Origin: Nemertoderma westbladi
Taxonomy: Eukaryota > Xenacoelomorpha > Nemertodermatida > Nemertodermatidae
DNA length: 31,423 bases
Assembly (NCBI GenBank): GCA_032718475.1
Contig: JAUCBJ010002571.1
Coordinates: 1-31,423, forward strand
Direction of reading: 5' to 3'
The first letter of the stretch is position 1. Each line of letters opens with the position of its first letter. Below the pieces are notes generated by a model. The model ran no database searches. It saw nothing but the letters and a program-made list of their open reading frames with translations, and was not told where the DNA came from. Position numbers and translations under genes: made by a program. This document shows positions 17,757 through 27,298 of the stretch, piece after piece.

Positions 17757-20366
17757 TTACGTTATGGAGTCCCTAGATATTTGTCGGATTAGGGAAGTGG
17801 TCGTAGGAAGAGTATCTTGCCTTCCATAGTTTCCGGACAGTTTTCGGTCTCTTTCCAGTAAACATAAACGACTAGCTGGGCGATTGAGTGGTTGTGTTAG
17901 TTTCTCCGCTCCCTTGGCCTGTCTACTCTCCGCCGTGGTAAGATGAGGAGGCCATTCTTCTTCTTCTTTACTTAAGAAGTCGGATCCACCTAACCAGCCT
18001 GGAGTATCTATCAGTTCTTGAGGAGTTGCTCCTCTGGAAGCGATGTCGGCTGGATTAATCGTCCCAAGGCAATGTCTCCATTGATCTACATTGGAGTTAA
18101 TATCGTCATTATCTGAGGAGTATGGTGTTCCCTCAGTTGGGTCGTCCACATCACTGCTCTCCACTTCCCCCTTTACTTGGTATACCTGTTGTTGAGGTAA
18201 TCTCTCTTTGAGAGTTCTACGGGAAGGGCCAGTGAAGTACCAACCTACTCTAGTTCTTACCGCATAGGTTTGTAGTGGCTGTGGTTGAGCAGGCCGTTTC
18301 TCTAATGGCTCGAGCGCCTCATGCGCGTTTTGGCCGATGAGGATTTGCACTCCAGGATAATCGGTTTGGAATCGAGGTATCTCAAGATGTTGGATGCACT
18401 CATCCTCGTCCCAATTATAAGGTTCTGCTTGAGTAGTAGCAAAGTTCTTGATAGCCACCATTTTTACTGACCTTATACCTCGTGTTCCTAACTTATCCTG
18501 GGGGGTGGACAACACACCTACATAGTAATCTGCCGTTAGGGTAGATTTCCAAACCTGCATAATTCCTGACATATTCAATTTAGTCCGGAACTTGGGTTGT
18601 CCAGCAAAGATATCTTCGGCTAGTTCTTGATCGATGAATGTTCCTGTGCTGCCGGAGTCAAGTAGGGCGTTCACTATGTAACTCTTGTTGGGACCATGAA
18701 CTCGAACTTGCACTACAGGAAATTCTCTTATTCCTATGTTGGAAGTTGGAACTTTCCAAGATGGTTGTTTGTCAAAAGGAGTTGGAGTAAACTCATCAGT
18801 GTCCTTTTCATCCGTAAGTGCTCGATACACTGTGGTATTTATTAGATAACAGGATTCGTTGGCATCGGAGAATTCGTCTGTATAGAATCCTTCCCACTCA
18901 GAACCTTGGTCAGTGTCGTTCACATCACTGAATTGGACATGTAGTTCGGGCTCACTTACCTGACTCGGGTTGTCTCGTTCGAACTCACTGTGTAACAAGA
19001 TGTGATGTTTCGCGCCACACTTTGCACACTTTACGTCGGAGTAACAGGTTCGCCGTTGGTGTCCTGATCTGAGGCAATTATAGCATAGCCGCTTATTCCA
19101 CAGGACTGTACGTCTGTCTACAGGGGATTTCTTTAAAAATTCAGCACACGCACTCAAACGGTGGGGCCCGTCGCACAGCGCACATTTTGGTTTGATGTTA
19201 CTCACCTTAACTTGGTTAACGTTCTGCACTCTCGTTCTTTCTTCGGGCTTTCTTCCGTGAATTCTCTTAGGAGACATAGGAGGAGTTGTTGTTACCTGTT
19301 CTCTCCTGTCACTGGTTCGAGACTTGTATTTACTTACGTCTTTATAGGTCTTGTCAATATAATAAGATCGTTCGGTGTCTTTCCCGCTGTCTTCGTCTTG
19401 GGAAACTTGGCTTTCGCCGTCTTCAGTGTAACACACTGGTGTTACTCTTCTCCTGGAAGTGGGTTTCTCACTTACCTTATTTTCCGATGTTTTCTCTCTG
19501 GCTTGCTTGATGAGTTGTAGTCTGACTTCACCATCCAAGAACGACATGAGATCAGCCATGGTAGGGCTTCGTCGTTGTTGGTCATTCATGTACAACACTT
19601 TCTTGTCCCAGCGTGTACATACTCCACCCTTTGGTAAAGTAGAGACTACGGCTCCAATAACCATGGAACTCTGGTATTCGTGCGACTTACCTAACCAGTC
19701 CAGTTGTCTACAGATCTCTTGTATTTCATCGGAAAACTCTATAATCCCACTACTAAGGAAGTGTCGGGGGGCTACTAATTTTGTATACAAATACTTAGCT
19801 ATGTTATCTTTGTTACCATACCTGATGTTTAATGTATCCCAAACTTGTCTTAGTCCATCTGGATGTCCAATAAACTTTAACGCCATTAACTTGGGAGGTC
19901 CTTCCAAACATTTGATGAGGAATCTAAGTTTCTCTCCGTTAGATAGTACAGAGTTCTGTATGCTATCTTTGTAATATTCGTTGAAAGGTAACCATTTCAT
20001 CTCATCCCCATTGAATTTGACGATCTCTCCCACTTTGACCGCTTGGCGGGCTTCTGTTCTAGCCATCTGACGCGTAAAGCTTTCTTGGGCCATCGTGTTA
20101 TTTAATATCGAATTATCGGTATACAAATTTCTCGGATCATTATCAGGTCTATAGGGAATATCATCAATAACAGGTCTATAATCACCCTTAATAGGGTTTG
20201 CTATAGGAGTTTCAACTTCACTAGCAGTATAGATGCGTGTAGGCTCCACACCTTGCGCATGTGATACTTCAGACCTAACGGGTTGACTCAATGTTACCGG
20301 GGGCATTGGTATGCCTTTTTGTATATTGACTAATTTGTCGCGTTCTAGCGCGATACTTTGCTGCAC
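17757..20366 (-). CDS. gag-pro: BEL/Pao Gag (C-terminal) - protease with RT/RNase H deleted
   Basis: This frame continues directly from the upstream Gag frame after a TAA. At about residues 110-290 is a BEL/Pao Gag domain of the DUF1759 type (GEIVKFNGDEMKWLPF, then EKLRFLIKCLEG). At about 396-441 are two knuckles, CALCDGPHRLSAC and CYNCLRSGHQRRTC (C428, C431, H436, C441). The aspartic protease of the DUF1758 type has its active site ALLDSGSTGTFID with D570. ILIGQNAHEAL and TRVGWYFTGP mark its C-terminal end. Complete family members then have RT and RNase H. Here the frame passes within about 35 residues, through an acidic linker near plus position 18100, to WRHCLGTINPADIASRG, which normally follows RNase H. 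The ORF ends soon after, without integrase. The protein could still assemble particles and mature, but not reverse transcribe. There is no ATG at the beginning; the first codon after the TAA is GTG. Confidence 0.88.
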   Translation of the reverse strand: MQQSIALERDKLVNIQKGIPMPPVTLSQPVRSEVSHAQGVEPTRIYTASEVETPIANPIKGDYRPVIDDIPYRPDNDPRNLYTDNSILNNTMAQESFTRQMARTEARQAVKVGEIVKFNGDEMKWLPFNEYYKDSIQNSVLSNGEKLRFLIKCLEGPPKLMALKFIGHPDGLRQVWDTLNIRYGNKDNIAKYLYTKLVAPRHFLSSGIIEFSDEIQEICRQLDWLGKSHEYQSSMVIGAVVSTLPKGGVCTRWDKKVLYMNDQQRRSPTMADLMSFLDGEVRLQLIKQAREKTSENKVSEKPTSRRRVTPVCYTEDGESQVSQDEDSGKDTERSYYIDKTYKDVSKYKSRTSDRREQVTTTPPMSPKRIHGRKPEERTRVQNVNQVKVSNIKPKCALCDGPHRLSACAEFLKKSPVDRRTVLWNKRLCYNCLRSGHQRRTCYSDVKCAKCGAKHHILLHSEFERDNPSQVSEPELHVQFSDVNDTDQGSEWEGFYTDEFSDANESCYLINTTVYRALTDEKDTDEFTPTPFDKQPSWKVPTSNIGIREFPVVQVRVHGPNKSYIVNALLDSGSTGTFIDQELAEDIFAGQPKFRTKLNMSGIMQVWKSTLTADYYVGVLSTPQDKLGTRGIRSVKMVAIKNFATTQAEPYNWDEDECIQHLEIPRFQTDYPGVQILIGQNAHEALEPLEKRPAQPQPLQTYAVRTRVGWYFTGPSRRTLKERLPQQQVYQVKGEVESSDVDDPTEGTPYSSDNDDINSNVDQWRHCLGTINPADIASRGATPQELIDTPGWLGGSDFLSKEEEEWPPHLTTAESRQAKGAEKLTQPLNRPASRLCLLERDRKLSGNYGRQDTLPTTTSLIRQISRDSIT

Positions 20367-20369
20367 TTA
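20367..20369 (-). other. In-frame TAA separating the two Gag frames
   Basis: The context on the minus strand is TTG CAA TAA GTG CAG. The frame upstream and downstream is identical and otherwise open for 4.7 kb. It is either a programmed readthrough site or a recent nonsense mutation. Confidence 0.7.
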
Positions 20370-22460
20370 TTGCAACTCTGCTCTACTTTCCCTCACTGTT
20401 CCCTTAAGTTGGTGGACAGTCTCCTGCATCTGTCCTAGCAGAAGATTCATCCCCCGCCGTCCCTCTTCCACCCACTCAACCGCCGAAGCGGGAGTCGCCA
20501 ACATAGTAGCGGGCTGACGCGGGACGACGGGAGACAAATTATTGATTTCTCTCTCTGCTATCTGGACAGGGGTATTTGCATGGACTGTTCCACCGGGTAC
20601 AGGCAGTGTAGTGCTATGTAAAGGGAATTTAGAGTTAAGCTCTGGAAGTGCAGGGGTCTCTAGCATAGAAGTGACTTTGGGAATTACAGGCCTAATTATT
20701 TCAGGTTCATCGACTATAGTAGGGAGTCTTTTGACCTGGATAAATTGTTCTATAGGTTCCGCACTACCTAAATCTGTGCTAGTTAGCTGTCTTTTAACAG
20801 CTGGGGGCAAATCAGGCAATTTACGACGGTAATATGTTTTTCTACGCCTACTTAGATGAGATCTATCTCCTCCGCCTTCAGGGTCGGTAGTATCGCCTTC
20901 CTCCGATGAGGTGTACCCCTGGCGCTTGGGAGTAGATTTTCTCATCATCTGCATTTGATTAGCAGTAAACTGTTTATTTATACTGTCTTGTGTCTCTTGC
21001 AGATTTTCCAACTCCAGTTGGGTAGTCTGCTCAGAGGCTCTCCGTTCTGCTTCGGCCACTGCCCTTTCCGCCTTTGCTTCTGCCGCCGCTGCCTTTCTTT
21101 TTGCTTCTGCTTCTGCCGCTGCTGCCCTTCCTTTTGCTTCTGCTTCTGCCGCTGCTGCCCTTCCTTTTGCTTCTGCTTCTGCCGCTGCTGCCCTTGCTGC
21201 TATTCTTTCTGCTTCTACTTCTGCCGCTGCTGCCTTTCTTTCTGCTTCTGCTTCTGCCGTAGCAGCCGCCTTTTGTTCCTCTATCCTTCTTTTCTTTATT
21301 TGTTCTTCTCGGACTCTAGTGAGACGGAGTTTTTCATCACATTCAGCTTGGTTTGCAGCTAACATTTCGGTATCGATCGCGTCCAATATAAGCTTGGTTC
21401 CTTCACTATTAGGGGAAAGTCCATGTAGCCGTCTCCTCAACTCTTCGTCTCCTAGGAATCGCTGATAGTCGGACAAATAAATGTCGATAGCGTCTCTAGT
21501 TCGCGGTTTCTCGGCGGCCTCTTCGCTTTCCTCTTGAGCAAGGGTGACATCAGTTTGTTCGGAGACATCAGTTGGTTCCTCATAGATTGATCTCTCAGCC
21601 AGCTGGGATTTCCACTGGGCTGTTTCCTGTACTTTGAGATCTACTCGATGTAACCAAGTTTTGACAGCAACCTGCAGCGACGTGTCTTGTCTTCTTTTGG
21701 AAGTTTCCTCAAAGGCTGAGAGGATTAGTCGAATGCGTAGGGTTCTTTCGCGTATTTGATATAGCAGTTCTTCCTGCTCTTGAGGTCCGTGAGGTTGTCG
21801 AAACAGTTGTTCCTCCAATCGCTCCAAGGATCCGAAGAATCCCTGCACATATCCTGCTGCCGACCTCTTCCAAACAGCTGGATCCATTGTATCTTGAGCC
21901 ACTCCCATCCTGTGTATATCTTCCCAAGTAGCCTCGGACATATCAAACGGAAGTCCGAGTCCGGGAAAGTTCCATTGTGATTCAACAATAGATCTCAATT
22001 CTTCCCTGGCGTATCCCGCGTAATTATCTTGGGTCGCTTGCTTATTCTTCGCCCAGTCGGCTTGATGTTCCTCCACCGCAATGAGTATAGTAGTTAGCAC
22101 TGCAGCAGGAAGAGTAAGAAGGGGGTCCGAGTAGACTGTATCAGCCATCTGCACTCCATGTTCGGGAGTCAACTCTACAGTATCCGAACTGCTGGAGCTA
22201 TCTGGTCTCTGGGAAGTAGGTTCTTGACCAAGATGTTGCTGCGATAGGACAGCTGCCTCTTGGTCCCGTTTTACCTGTGCCCGAGTGCCTATGATGGACC
22301 TATGGTGGACTAGCCTAGGGTCTGATACTACTGGAGGGATGACCTTTTTTACAGTAGGAGGTGAGCCGAACCTCTCTATTATTCGCTCCACACTCCTATC
22401 TGAATCACAGATAGTGGTCTCGATCAGACTGTCCGACAGGTTTTGCTGAGTGTCAGACAT
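20367..22460 (-). CDS. gag: BEL/Pao Gag N-terminal extension, coiled-coil rich
   Basis: A 697-codon frame opens with ATG at 22460 and stops at TAA (20369-20367). The N-terminal half is acidic and helix-rich. Residues about 390-470 are an Ala/Glu/Lys/Arg coiled coil built from decapeptide repeats of the form AAAEAEAKGR (plus strand about 21060-21290). Then follow a Ser/Arg-rich stretch (GDRSHLSRRRKTYYRRK), proline-rich linkers and a final heptad-like helix that ends at the stop. The helix appears to continue beyond the TAA into the next frame, which holds the canonical Gag domain. The two frames thus behave as one ORF of about 1,566 codons split by one stop. Such a long N-terminal extension is unusual for BEL/Pao Gag as I know it. 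Its function is unknown. Confidence 0.8.
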   Translation of the reverse strand: MSDTQQNLSDSLIETTICDSDRSVERIIERFGSPPTVKKVIPPVVSDPRLVHHRSIIGTRAQVKRDQEAAVLSQQHLGQEPTSQRPDSSSSSDTVELTPEHGVQMADTVYSDPLLTLPAAVLTTILIAVEEHQADWAKNKQATQDNYAGYAREELRSIVESQWNFPGLGLPFDMSEATWEDIHRMGVAQDTMDPAVWKRSAAGYVQGFFGSLERLEEQLFRQPHGPQEQEELLYQIRERTLRIRLILSAFEETSKRRQDTSLQVAVKTWLHRVDLKVQETAQWKSQLAERSIYEEPTDVSEQTDVTLAQEESEEAAEKPRTRDAIDIYLSDYQRFLGDEELRRRLHGLSPNSEGTKLILDAIDTEMLAANQAECDEKLRLTRVREEQIKKRRIEEQKAAATAEAEAERKAAAAEVEAERIAARAAAAEAEAKGRAAAAEAEAKGRAAAAEAEAKRKAAAAEAKAERAVAEAERRASEQTTQLELENLQETQDSINKQFTANQMQMMRKSTPKRQGYTSSEEGDTTDPEGGGDRSHLSRRRKTYYRRKLPDLPPAVKRQLTSTDLGSAEPIEQFIQVKRLPTIVDEPEIIRPVIPKVTSMLETPALPELNSKFPLHSTTLPVPGGTVHANTPVQIAEREINNLSPVVPRQPATMLATPASAVEWVEEGRRGMNLLLGQMQETVHQLKGTVRESRAELQ
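21060..21290 (-). repeat. 30-bp coding minisatellite in gag
   Basis: A repeated unit of about 30 bp (plus strand GCTTCTGCTTCTGCCGCTGC) encodes the Ala/Glu coiled coil. At least three units (about 21105-21195) are nearly identical and others are degenerate. Confidence 0.8.
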
Positions 22461-22596
22461 GTTTAGTTATACAGTTGAATGTCTACTACTATAATTTCAG
22501 TTAAAGCAAGTCTAGTAATTCAGTATGACCGCAAGCTTAGCGATTTATTACCGGTACCGTTACTCAGTGGAACGTGATATATATACAATATATTAG

Positions 22597-22839
22597 AATA
22601 CCGGTATGCTTATAATATATAAGTATTATTACAGACTAGATTTGTCACAGAGTACCGGTATATAATTTTAGCACAAATATATATATATATATAGTAGGCC
22701 TATAATGAATACCGGTATACAGCTTACACTTACAGCATGTAAGTATAATTATGAACTAGAATTAATTACAGAGTACCGGTATGATTTCCGCTCAAATTTA
22801 TAGAGATAAATATAATAAGCCTATAATGAGTACCGGTAT
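22597..22839. repeat. Two-copy tandem repeat with TACCGGTA boundaries
   Basis: Units start at AATACCGGTAT 22597 and 22708, with a third boundary at 22830 (periods about 111 and 122 bp). Each has an internal CAGAGTACCGGTAT and a CCTATAATGA block. Confidence 0.75.
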
Positions 22840-23759
22840 GTCAATTATTTTAGGATAATTGAATTTCTGAATATTTTGGGGTTACTTCGTTACTTTAACT
22901 TACTTTATTACCGTTATTTAAGCAGTAGTCCAACTGACAGTGAGACCTAGTTGTTGTATGGCAGGCCTACTATTTATAAATCGTTTGAGTTGATTTATAA
23001 TAGATATATACCCGTTTAAAAAGGGTTTTTGACAATATTTGAAATAAATGTTATTATTTCTGGGGAAGTCACTACACAGAAGCTGAGCGCTCTCAGTGAA
23101 GTGTTATTTATTTGACACTAAAACTGATAATTCTAATTTACCTAAGTTACTTAATACTACAAATTACTTACGATACGGGTGAGATTAATTCTCTAATTAA
23201 ACACAACAAAATATTACGGACGAAATTTTTAGGGTAATTTTACAGGAAGTCTACAAACCAGTCTAACAAAGGGTTAGATTTCTGGCTATTACAAAGGACA
23301 GGGTACTACGGTATTTAAATAATAAGTAGTAGTAAATATATTGTACTGTCCAGATAGGAAAATACCACCGCCTGACGACCTATAACCGTATCGCTATAGG
23401 TACAACGTTATGTATCACGGATTGTTCCTACCCAGAAGCTAATAGAGCTAACGAATGTGCCTATCAACCACTTTACAACACAAATATACTGCCTACACTA
23501 ATTACTTCGGAAGGCACTGTACTCTAAACCCTAAATTAGGTACAAGTACCGGTATAACAAATAATCAGTAGTTAAATATACTTGAACAGTTAAAAGAACC
23601 ACGGCATCTGCTGGAGTGACCGAAGCACAAAGTCGTCAGTCTTTACCTACGCCAAGCAGCCCTGATGTAGTACCGGGGTTAGTTTAACTATAACGGTATG
23701 TATAACAAGCACAATTACTGTAGGAATAAACTTGGGGACATGAATGTTGCGAATAATCG

Positions 23760-24345
23760 CATAAACTCTGAATAATAAATATTACGCTACCCGCACAGAA
23801 TACTCAAACAAATACAAACCAAAACGCTGGCAGACTACTATTAAGCCTAAACAAACTACTGTATGTGCAGATTCTGAAACTGTTAGTTAGTATGCGTTCT
23901 AACACGGTAGTACGACTTACTCTTTAAGAGGGGATTGACCTTACCGCTTATGGCTGCCCCAACTTACTAACGGCACTTGATCAGACCAACTCTACACACG
24001 CAGCAATCCCTTCAGACCTAAAAATAGCTAGACAACAATCCAGCCTACAAATATTTGAGTAATAACTATTACGGTACCTGAACAGACCACACAAACAAAC
24101 ACAGGCCAAAACACTGGCAGACCACGATCAAGCCTAAATAAACTACGGTATATGCAGACTCTGAAACTGTTAGTTAGTATGCGTGCTAACACGGTAGTAC
24201 GACTTATTCTTTAAGAGGGGATTGACCTTACCGCTTATGGCTGCCCCAACTTACTAACGGCACTTTATCAGACAAACTCTACACACGCCGTAATCTCTCC
24301 AAACCCAACCACAGTCAGACAGCAGCTCAGCCTACAATTATCTGA
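23760..24345. repeat. Tandem repeat, period 287 bp
   Basis: Two nearly complete units (about 23760-24046 and 24047-24333) plus the start of a third. A block running from CTGAAACTGTTAGTTAGTATG through ACTTACTAACGGCAC is almost identical in both. For example, AAGAGGGGATTGACC starts at 23926 and 24213. Confidence 0.85.
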
Positions 24346-24705
24346 ACAATCTGAGCAGGGTCACACGCCTTCTGCTCAATATTAGCCTACTAGTAAATAA
24401 AACCAACAGAAATAAGTAGAATCTCAAATAAAAAATCAGGGCGGCCGTTCCCTGATTAAGTACCAAGACCTACCGGTATACAACAATCAAAATCGAATAA
24501 TACTAATGTACTTGTACAGCAGTACCGATACCGGTGATGACAGTTAGGCCTACTGACCTACAAAGTACCGGTTCAGTTTTACCAGTCACTACGGTATTTT
24601 GCAACCCTATTGCCTACTGCAATAAGATTGTAAACCGTTACTGTTCGACAGAACAGTATTAAACTGTATTTAATGCTTACACTGCAATACAGTATAAACT
24701 GTTAC

Positions 24706-25965
24706 TGTTCGCGCTTTTGAAGACCTTTAGCAGTTTAACCTGCCAAATTTTATATGTCTTTTAGTTAATTAAAACCACTTTAGCATACGACAATAATTTA
24801 TGCTAATACGCAAAACATTAGCCGAAATCAGCCCATGCGCGATCATTCACCCGATGGATCTACACCCGGGAGACTGAATTCGGATGCTTGAATTGTATTA
24901 TTACAGTGTAAGGTTGCAGTGTATACCTAATGTATTATTCGATAGATCGCTAATAATTAATCTCTGACAGATATTATTGGCTTTCGGGAAATATTAACAG
25001 TTCCTTTAGGACGTGGCGCTTTATCTATTTAAACAGAACTAGGACTTATACTAAACGCAACGATACTGCTTATGATTAAAGTATAAAGCGTATTCTTTAG
25101 GAAATACTTTGTTACCAATCACGATCGTACACACTATTCTGCCGACAGTCAGTACATTTGATCACACATAAAGAGAGCAGTAATTGACTCACGTAGGGTC
25201 TGCTAAATAACATTGGATTCAATACACACCACATTAATATAAATCGCAATTGTTATATATAGCCGGTCTCTCTAACCTGTAGTGTTATCAAGAAAATTGG
25301 GAATTGGGTGATTTATCCGTATTATCCAAATAGCAATATTTCCATCAACAAATATTTACAATTAATAACTGACGGTAAAATAACAGTACAAACAATATGA
25401 TTAATGCAATTAAATTAAGTGAGTATGTTAATTAAGATTGATCAATTAGTTAAGATTCGTTAGGTTAGGTAACAGTTTATACTTTCGATAATTCAAGCAG
25501 TTTACGGTACAGCAGTATCTATCCAAAATGCCGGTGTTTCTGGCTTAGACAGCAATAACAACAAAGTATCAAGAAAAAACAGTAAGACTGAACACTCTCC
25601 TTATGATCGACTAAAAGCTACACGTCGACAGGAAAAACCGCCCTGATTGGCCCAAGCCAAACAAAGAACCACGCGTCCAATGGCTGTTTCCATGTCAGCA
25701 ACCAGCTGCTAGATGTCGTAATATGAATCATCACGGCTAAGCTGTGAAAGGTGGTTGGTACATTACAAGTTTTTTGTCTTACCATGTCCGCCAAAACACG
25801 TATATAGCAGAATGATTTTTATGTCCGTTAAAACACCTGTAAAGGTACCTTGCGGGCGAGGGGAATATATATACAGTTAGAAAACCTTTTTAGAGTATTC
25901 CAGCGCCTGGGGGGGAACTGGCCAGCAAAGGCAAACGTATCAGTTATCCCACAAAAGCTTTTACA
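24706..25965 (-). repeat. 5' LTR of the BEL/Pao element (1,260 bp)
   Basis: Same length and, as far as compared by eye, the same sequence as 13505-14764. On the minus strand it begins TGTAAAAGC and ends GCGCGAACA. The candidate TATATATA lies at 25866-25873, close to the LTR start, which would imply a short U3. Confidence 0.95.
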
Positions 25966-25970
25966 GTATT
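25966..25970. repeat. Target-site duplication GTATT (right)
   Basis: Matches 13500-13504. Confidence 0.9.
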
Positions 25971-26387
25971 AAATTACCTTTAAGGTCGAAAATGGGGCGA
26001 AATTATCGGATTTTATTAATGTAAAGTGAGATTTTGCAGATTGTTTCATAATTTCGATAATTTCGTTGATAATCTCGTCTTTTTCGTGGTTTATAGGTAC
26101 AGTAACTATCCCTGTTATTGTGGTTATACTGTATCTCCGAGGAGATAAGTTATAGTTTTAAGTTAGGACTGTTTACTGGCAGGAGTTTTATATCAATAAA
26201 TTGAATTGAAGTATCTACTGTATGCCCTATCTGCTTTATAAATTAATTATCTTGAACTTTAATAATCTGTTTTATTGATTAATGATATAAAAATGGTGTA
26301 GTAGTGATTTAAAAATAATTACAAGTGTAAGTGATTTATATTGGTGAAATTTATTGAAAAATAATTTATAGACTGTAAATGACTCCG
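25971..26387. other. Residual host intron sequence
   Basis: AT-rich, no gene recognised. It lies between the LTR element and the DED exon. If the exon is not spliced at 26404 but runs to the TAA at 26390-26388, this would instead be 3' UTR. Minus-strand AATAAA matches lie at about 26271 and 26013. Confidence 0.45.
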
Positions 26388-26404
26388 TTAAAATGAAAAC
26401 CAAC

Positions 26405-26548
26405 CTATCCGGTATTTGACGGAATGGTTTCCCCTGGAAGGTGAATTATCCATGTCGTCCTTCATTTGCGTACGATAGTCCATCACCATGGTTACCAGAT
26501 CTGGACGGGCAATGGCCTCAAGCGCTCGTTGGAGATGGATAAGATTGT
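26405..26548 (-). CDS. PEA15: Exon of a PEA-15-like death effector domain protein
   Basis: This minus-strand exon of 144 bp starts after an AG (26550-26549, TTAACATTACAG) in phase 1. It encodes the C-terminal helices of a death effector domain. The readable core is NLIHLQRALEAIARPDLVTM followed by VMDYRTQMKDDMD. In vertebrate PEA-15 the corresponding stretch is RRPDLLTMVVDYRTR, preceded by a DNL tripeptide as here. Other DED proteins (FADD, caspase-8, DEDD) share only the R.DLL part. A GT at 26404-26403 ends the exon in phase 1, matching the exon candidate at 13231-13388. Without that splice the frame would stop at 26390-26388. PEA-15 is a small cytoplasmic adaptor that binds ERK and FADD. 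The upstream DED exon is not found in this window and should lie beyond the right edge. Confidence 0.72.
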
Positions 26549-26686
26549 CTGTAATGTTAATCGTAAATTATAGAATACTGAAACTAAAACGTTAAATTAC
26601 ATATTATTAAAACGTTGTTATTCGCATTCAGCGATATGCTTGCTATCAATAATAAATATACTGTATAATTACTATAATATATTTAC

Positions 26687-26766
26687 ATTATTTTTTTATT
26701 TTTATTTTATTTATTTATTTAATTTATTTATTTTTTTTATTTTATATTTTTTATTTATTTTTTTAT
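26687..26766. repeat. T/A low-complexity tract
   Basis: About 80 bp of TTTATT-type sequence almost free of G and C. Confidence 0.9.
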
Positions 26767-27278
26767 TACTATAGTATATTACTATAATTGTCTGACTATT
26801 AAGCTAGAGCTCTCCAGGTTCCTCTCTCTTGGCTGTTACCTACAGTATAATACAGGGAGGGCGCCACACTGTAATTCCCTAGTGTGAATTTCCTAACTAT
26901 TAAAGCATTTCCCTCACAAGCCAGGTTTCCATTGCAACGTAAGTACTATGTGAAAGCGGTTTAGTCGCTGTGTCCATTCGGATTATGCGGTATGTTACAA
27001 TAATAGCAAAATACAGTAGCTTCCCTCTGCTGCCTAATCAATCATTTATTAATTATTAAATTTCTTATACGCAATTTGATTAACTGTGTATGTAGCTCAG
27101 CAGTACAGTAGTATTGTAGTATGTGATGTACTGTAAATAATTTAATTATTCATTATGACATACTGTAACATCAATCATTTTATTTTGTTTTCCTTTATTA
27201 AAATTGTTAATAATTATGTTGAAATTTGGTAATTAATATAGGATGGATGGCAATTCACACGGGATACCAGTAGAACAA

Positions 27279-27298
27279 CCCCCCCCCCCCCCCCCCCC
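27279..27298 (+). repeat. Poly(C) tract, 20 nt
   Basis: An uninterrupted run of C. Confidence 0.95.

Larger units (their letters stand above)
22461..24705 (-). other. 2.2-kb untranslated leader of the LTR element
   Basis: No ORF of note. It contains two tandem-repeat systems and many ACCGGTA palindromic words. Next to the LTR the minus strand begins GTAACAGTTTATACTG. It lacks the TGG expected at a standard tRNA primer-binding site, so priming is unexplained. Confidence 0.7.
13505..25965 (-). mobile_element. Non-autonomous BEL/Pao LTR retrotransposon, 12.5 kb
   Basis: It is bounded by two 1,260-bp LTRs that look identical and by a GTATT 5-bp duplication, so it is a complete and recent insertion. 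In minus-strand order: 5' LTR, 2.2-kb leader with tandem repeats, Gag ORF, in-frame TAA, Gag-protease ORF with the RT/RNase H coding region deleted and no integrase, 1.6-kb spacer, third ORF with zinc knuckle and basic tail, polypurine tract, 3' LTR. BEL/Pao assignment rests on the Gag domain, the zinc knuckles, the DSGS protease and the post-RNase H WRH..NPADIASRG motif. No plausible tRNA primer site starting TGG is seen beside the 5' LTR. Confidence 0.93.
13389..26404 (-). other. Inferred host intron containing the LTR element
   Basis: Between the proposed donor (GT at 26404-26403) and acceptor (AG at 13390-13389) lie 13,016 bp. Of these, 12,461 are the LTR element and 5 its second target duplication, leaving an ancestral intron of about 550 bp. 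Host gene and element are both on the minus strand. Confidence 0.45.

Noticed and set aside
19161-19974. Several plus-strand frames opposite the gag-pro ORF
   Set aside because: They are shadows of a clearly coding minus-strand ORF with knuckles and a protease motif.
20955-21362. Plus-strand Cys/Phe- and Leu-rich frames
   Set aside because: They are the antisense of the Ala/Glu-coding repeat in gag; the low-complexity composition explains them.
23760-24345. CRISPR-like or satellite array
   Set aside because: Only two long units plus a partial third, in a retroelement leader of an animal genome; it is a simple tandem duplication.
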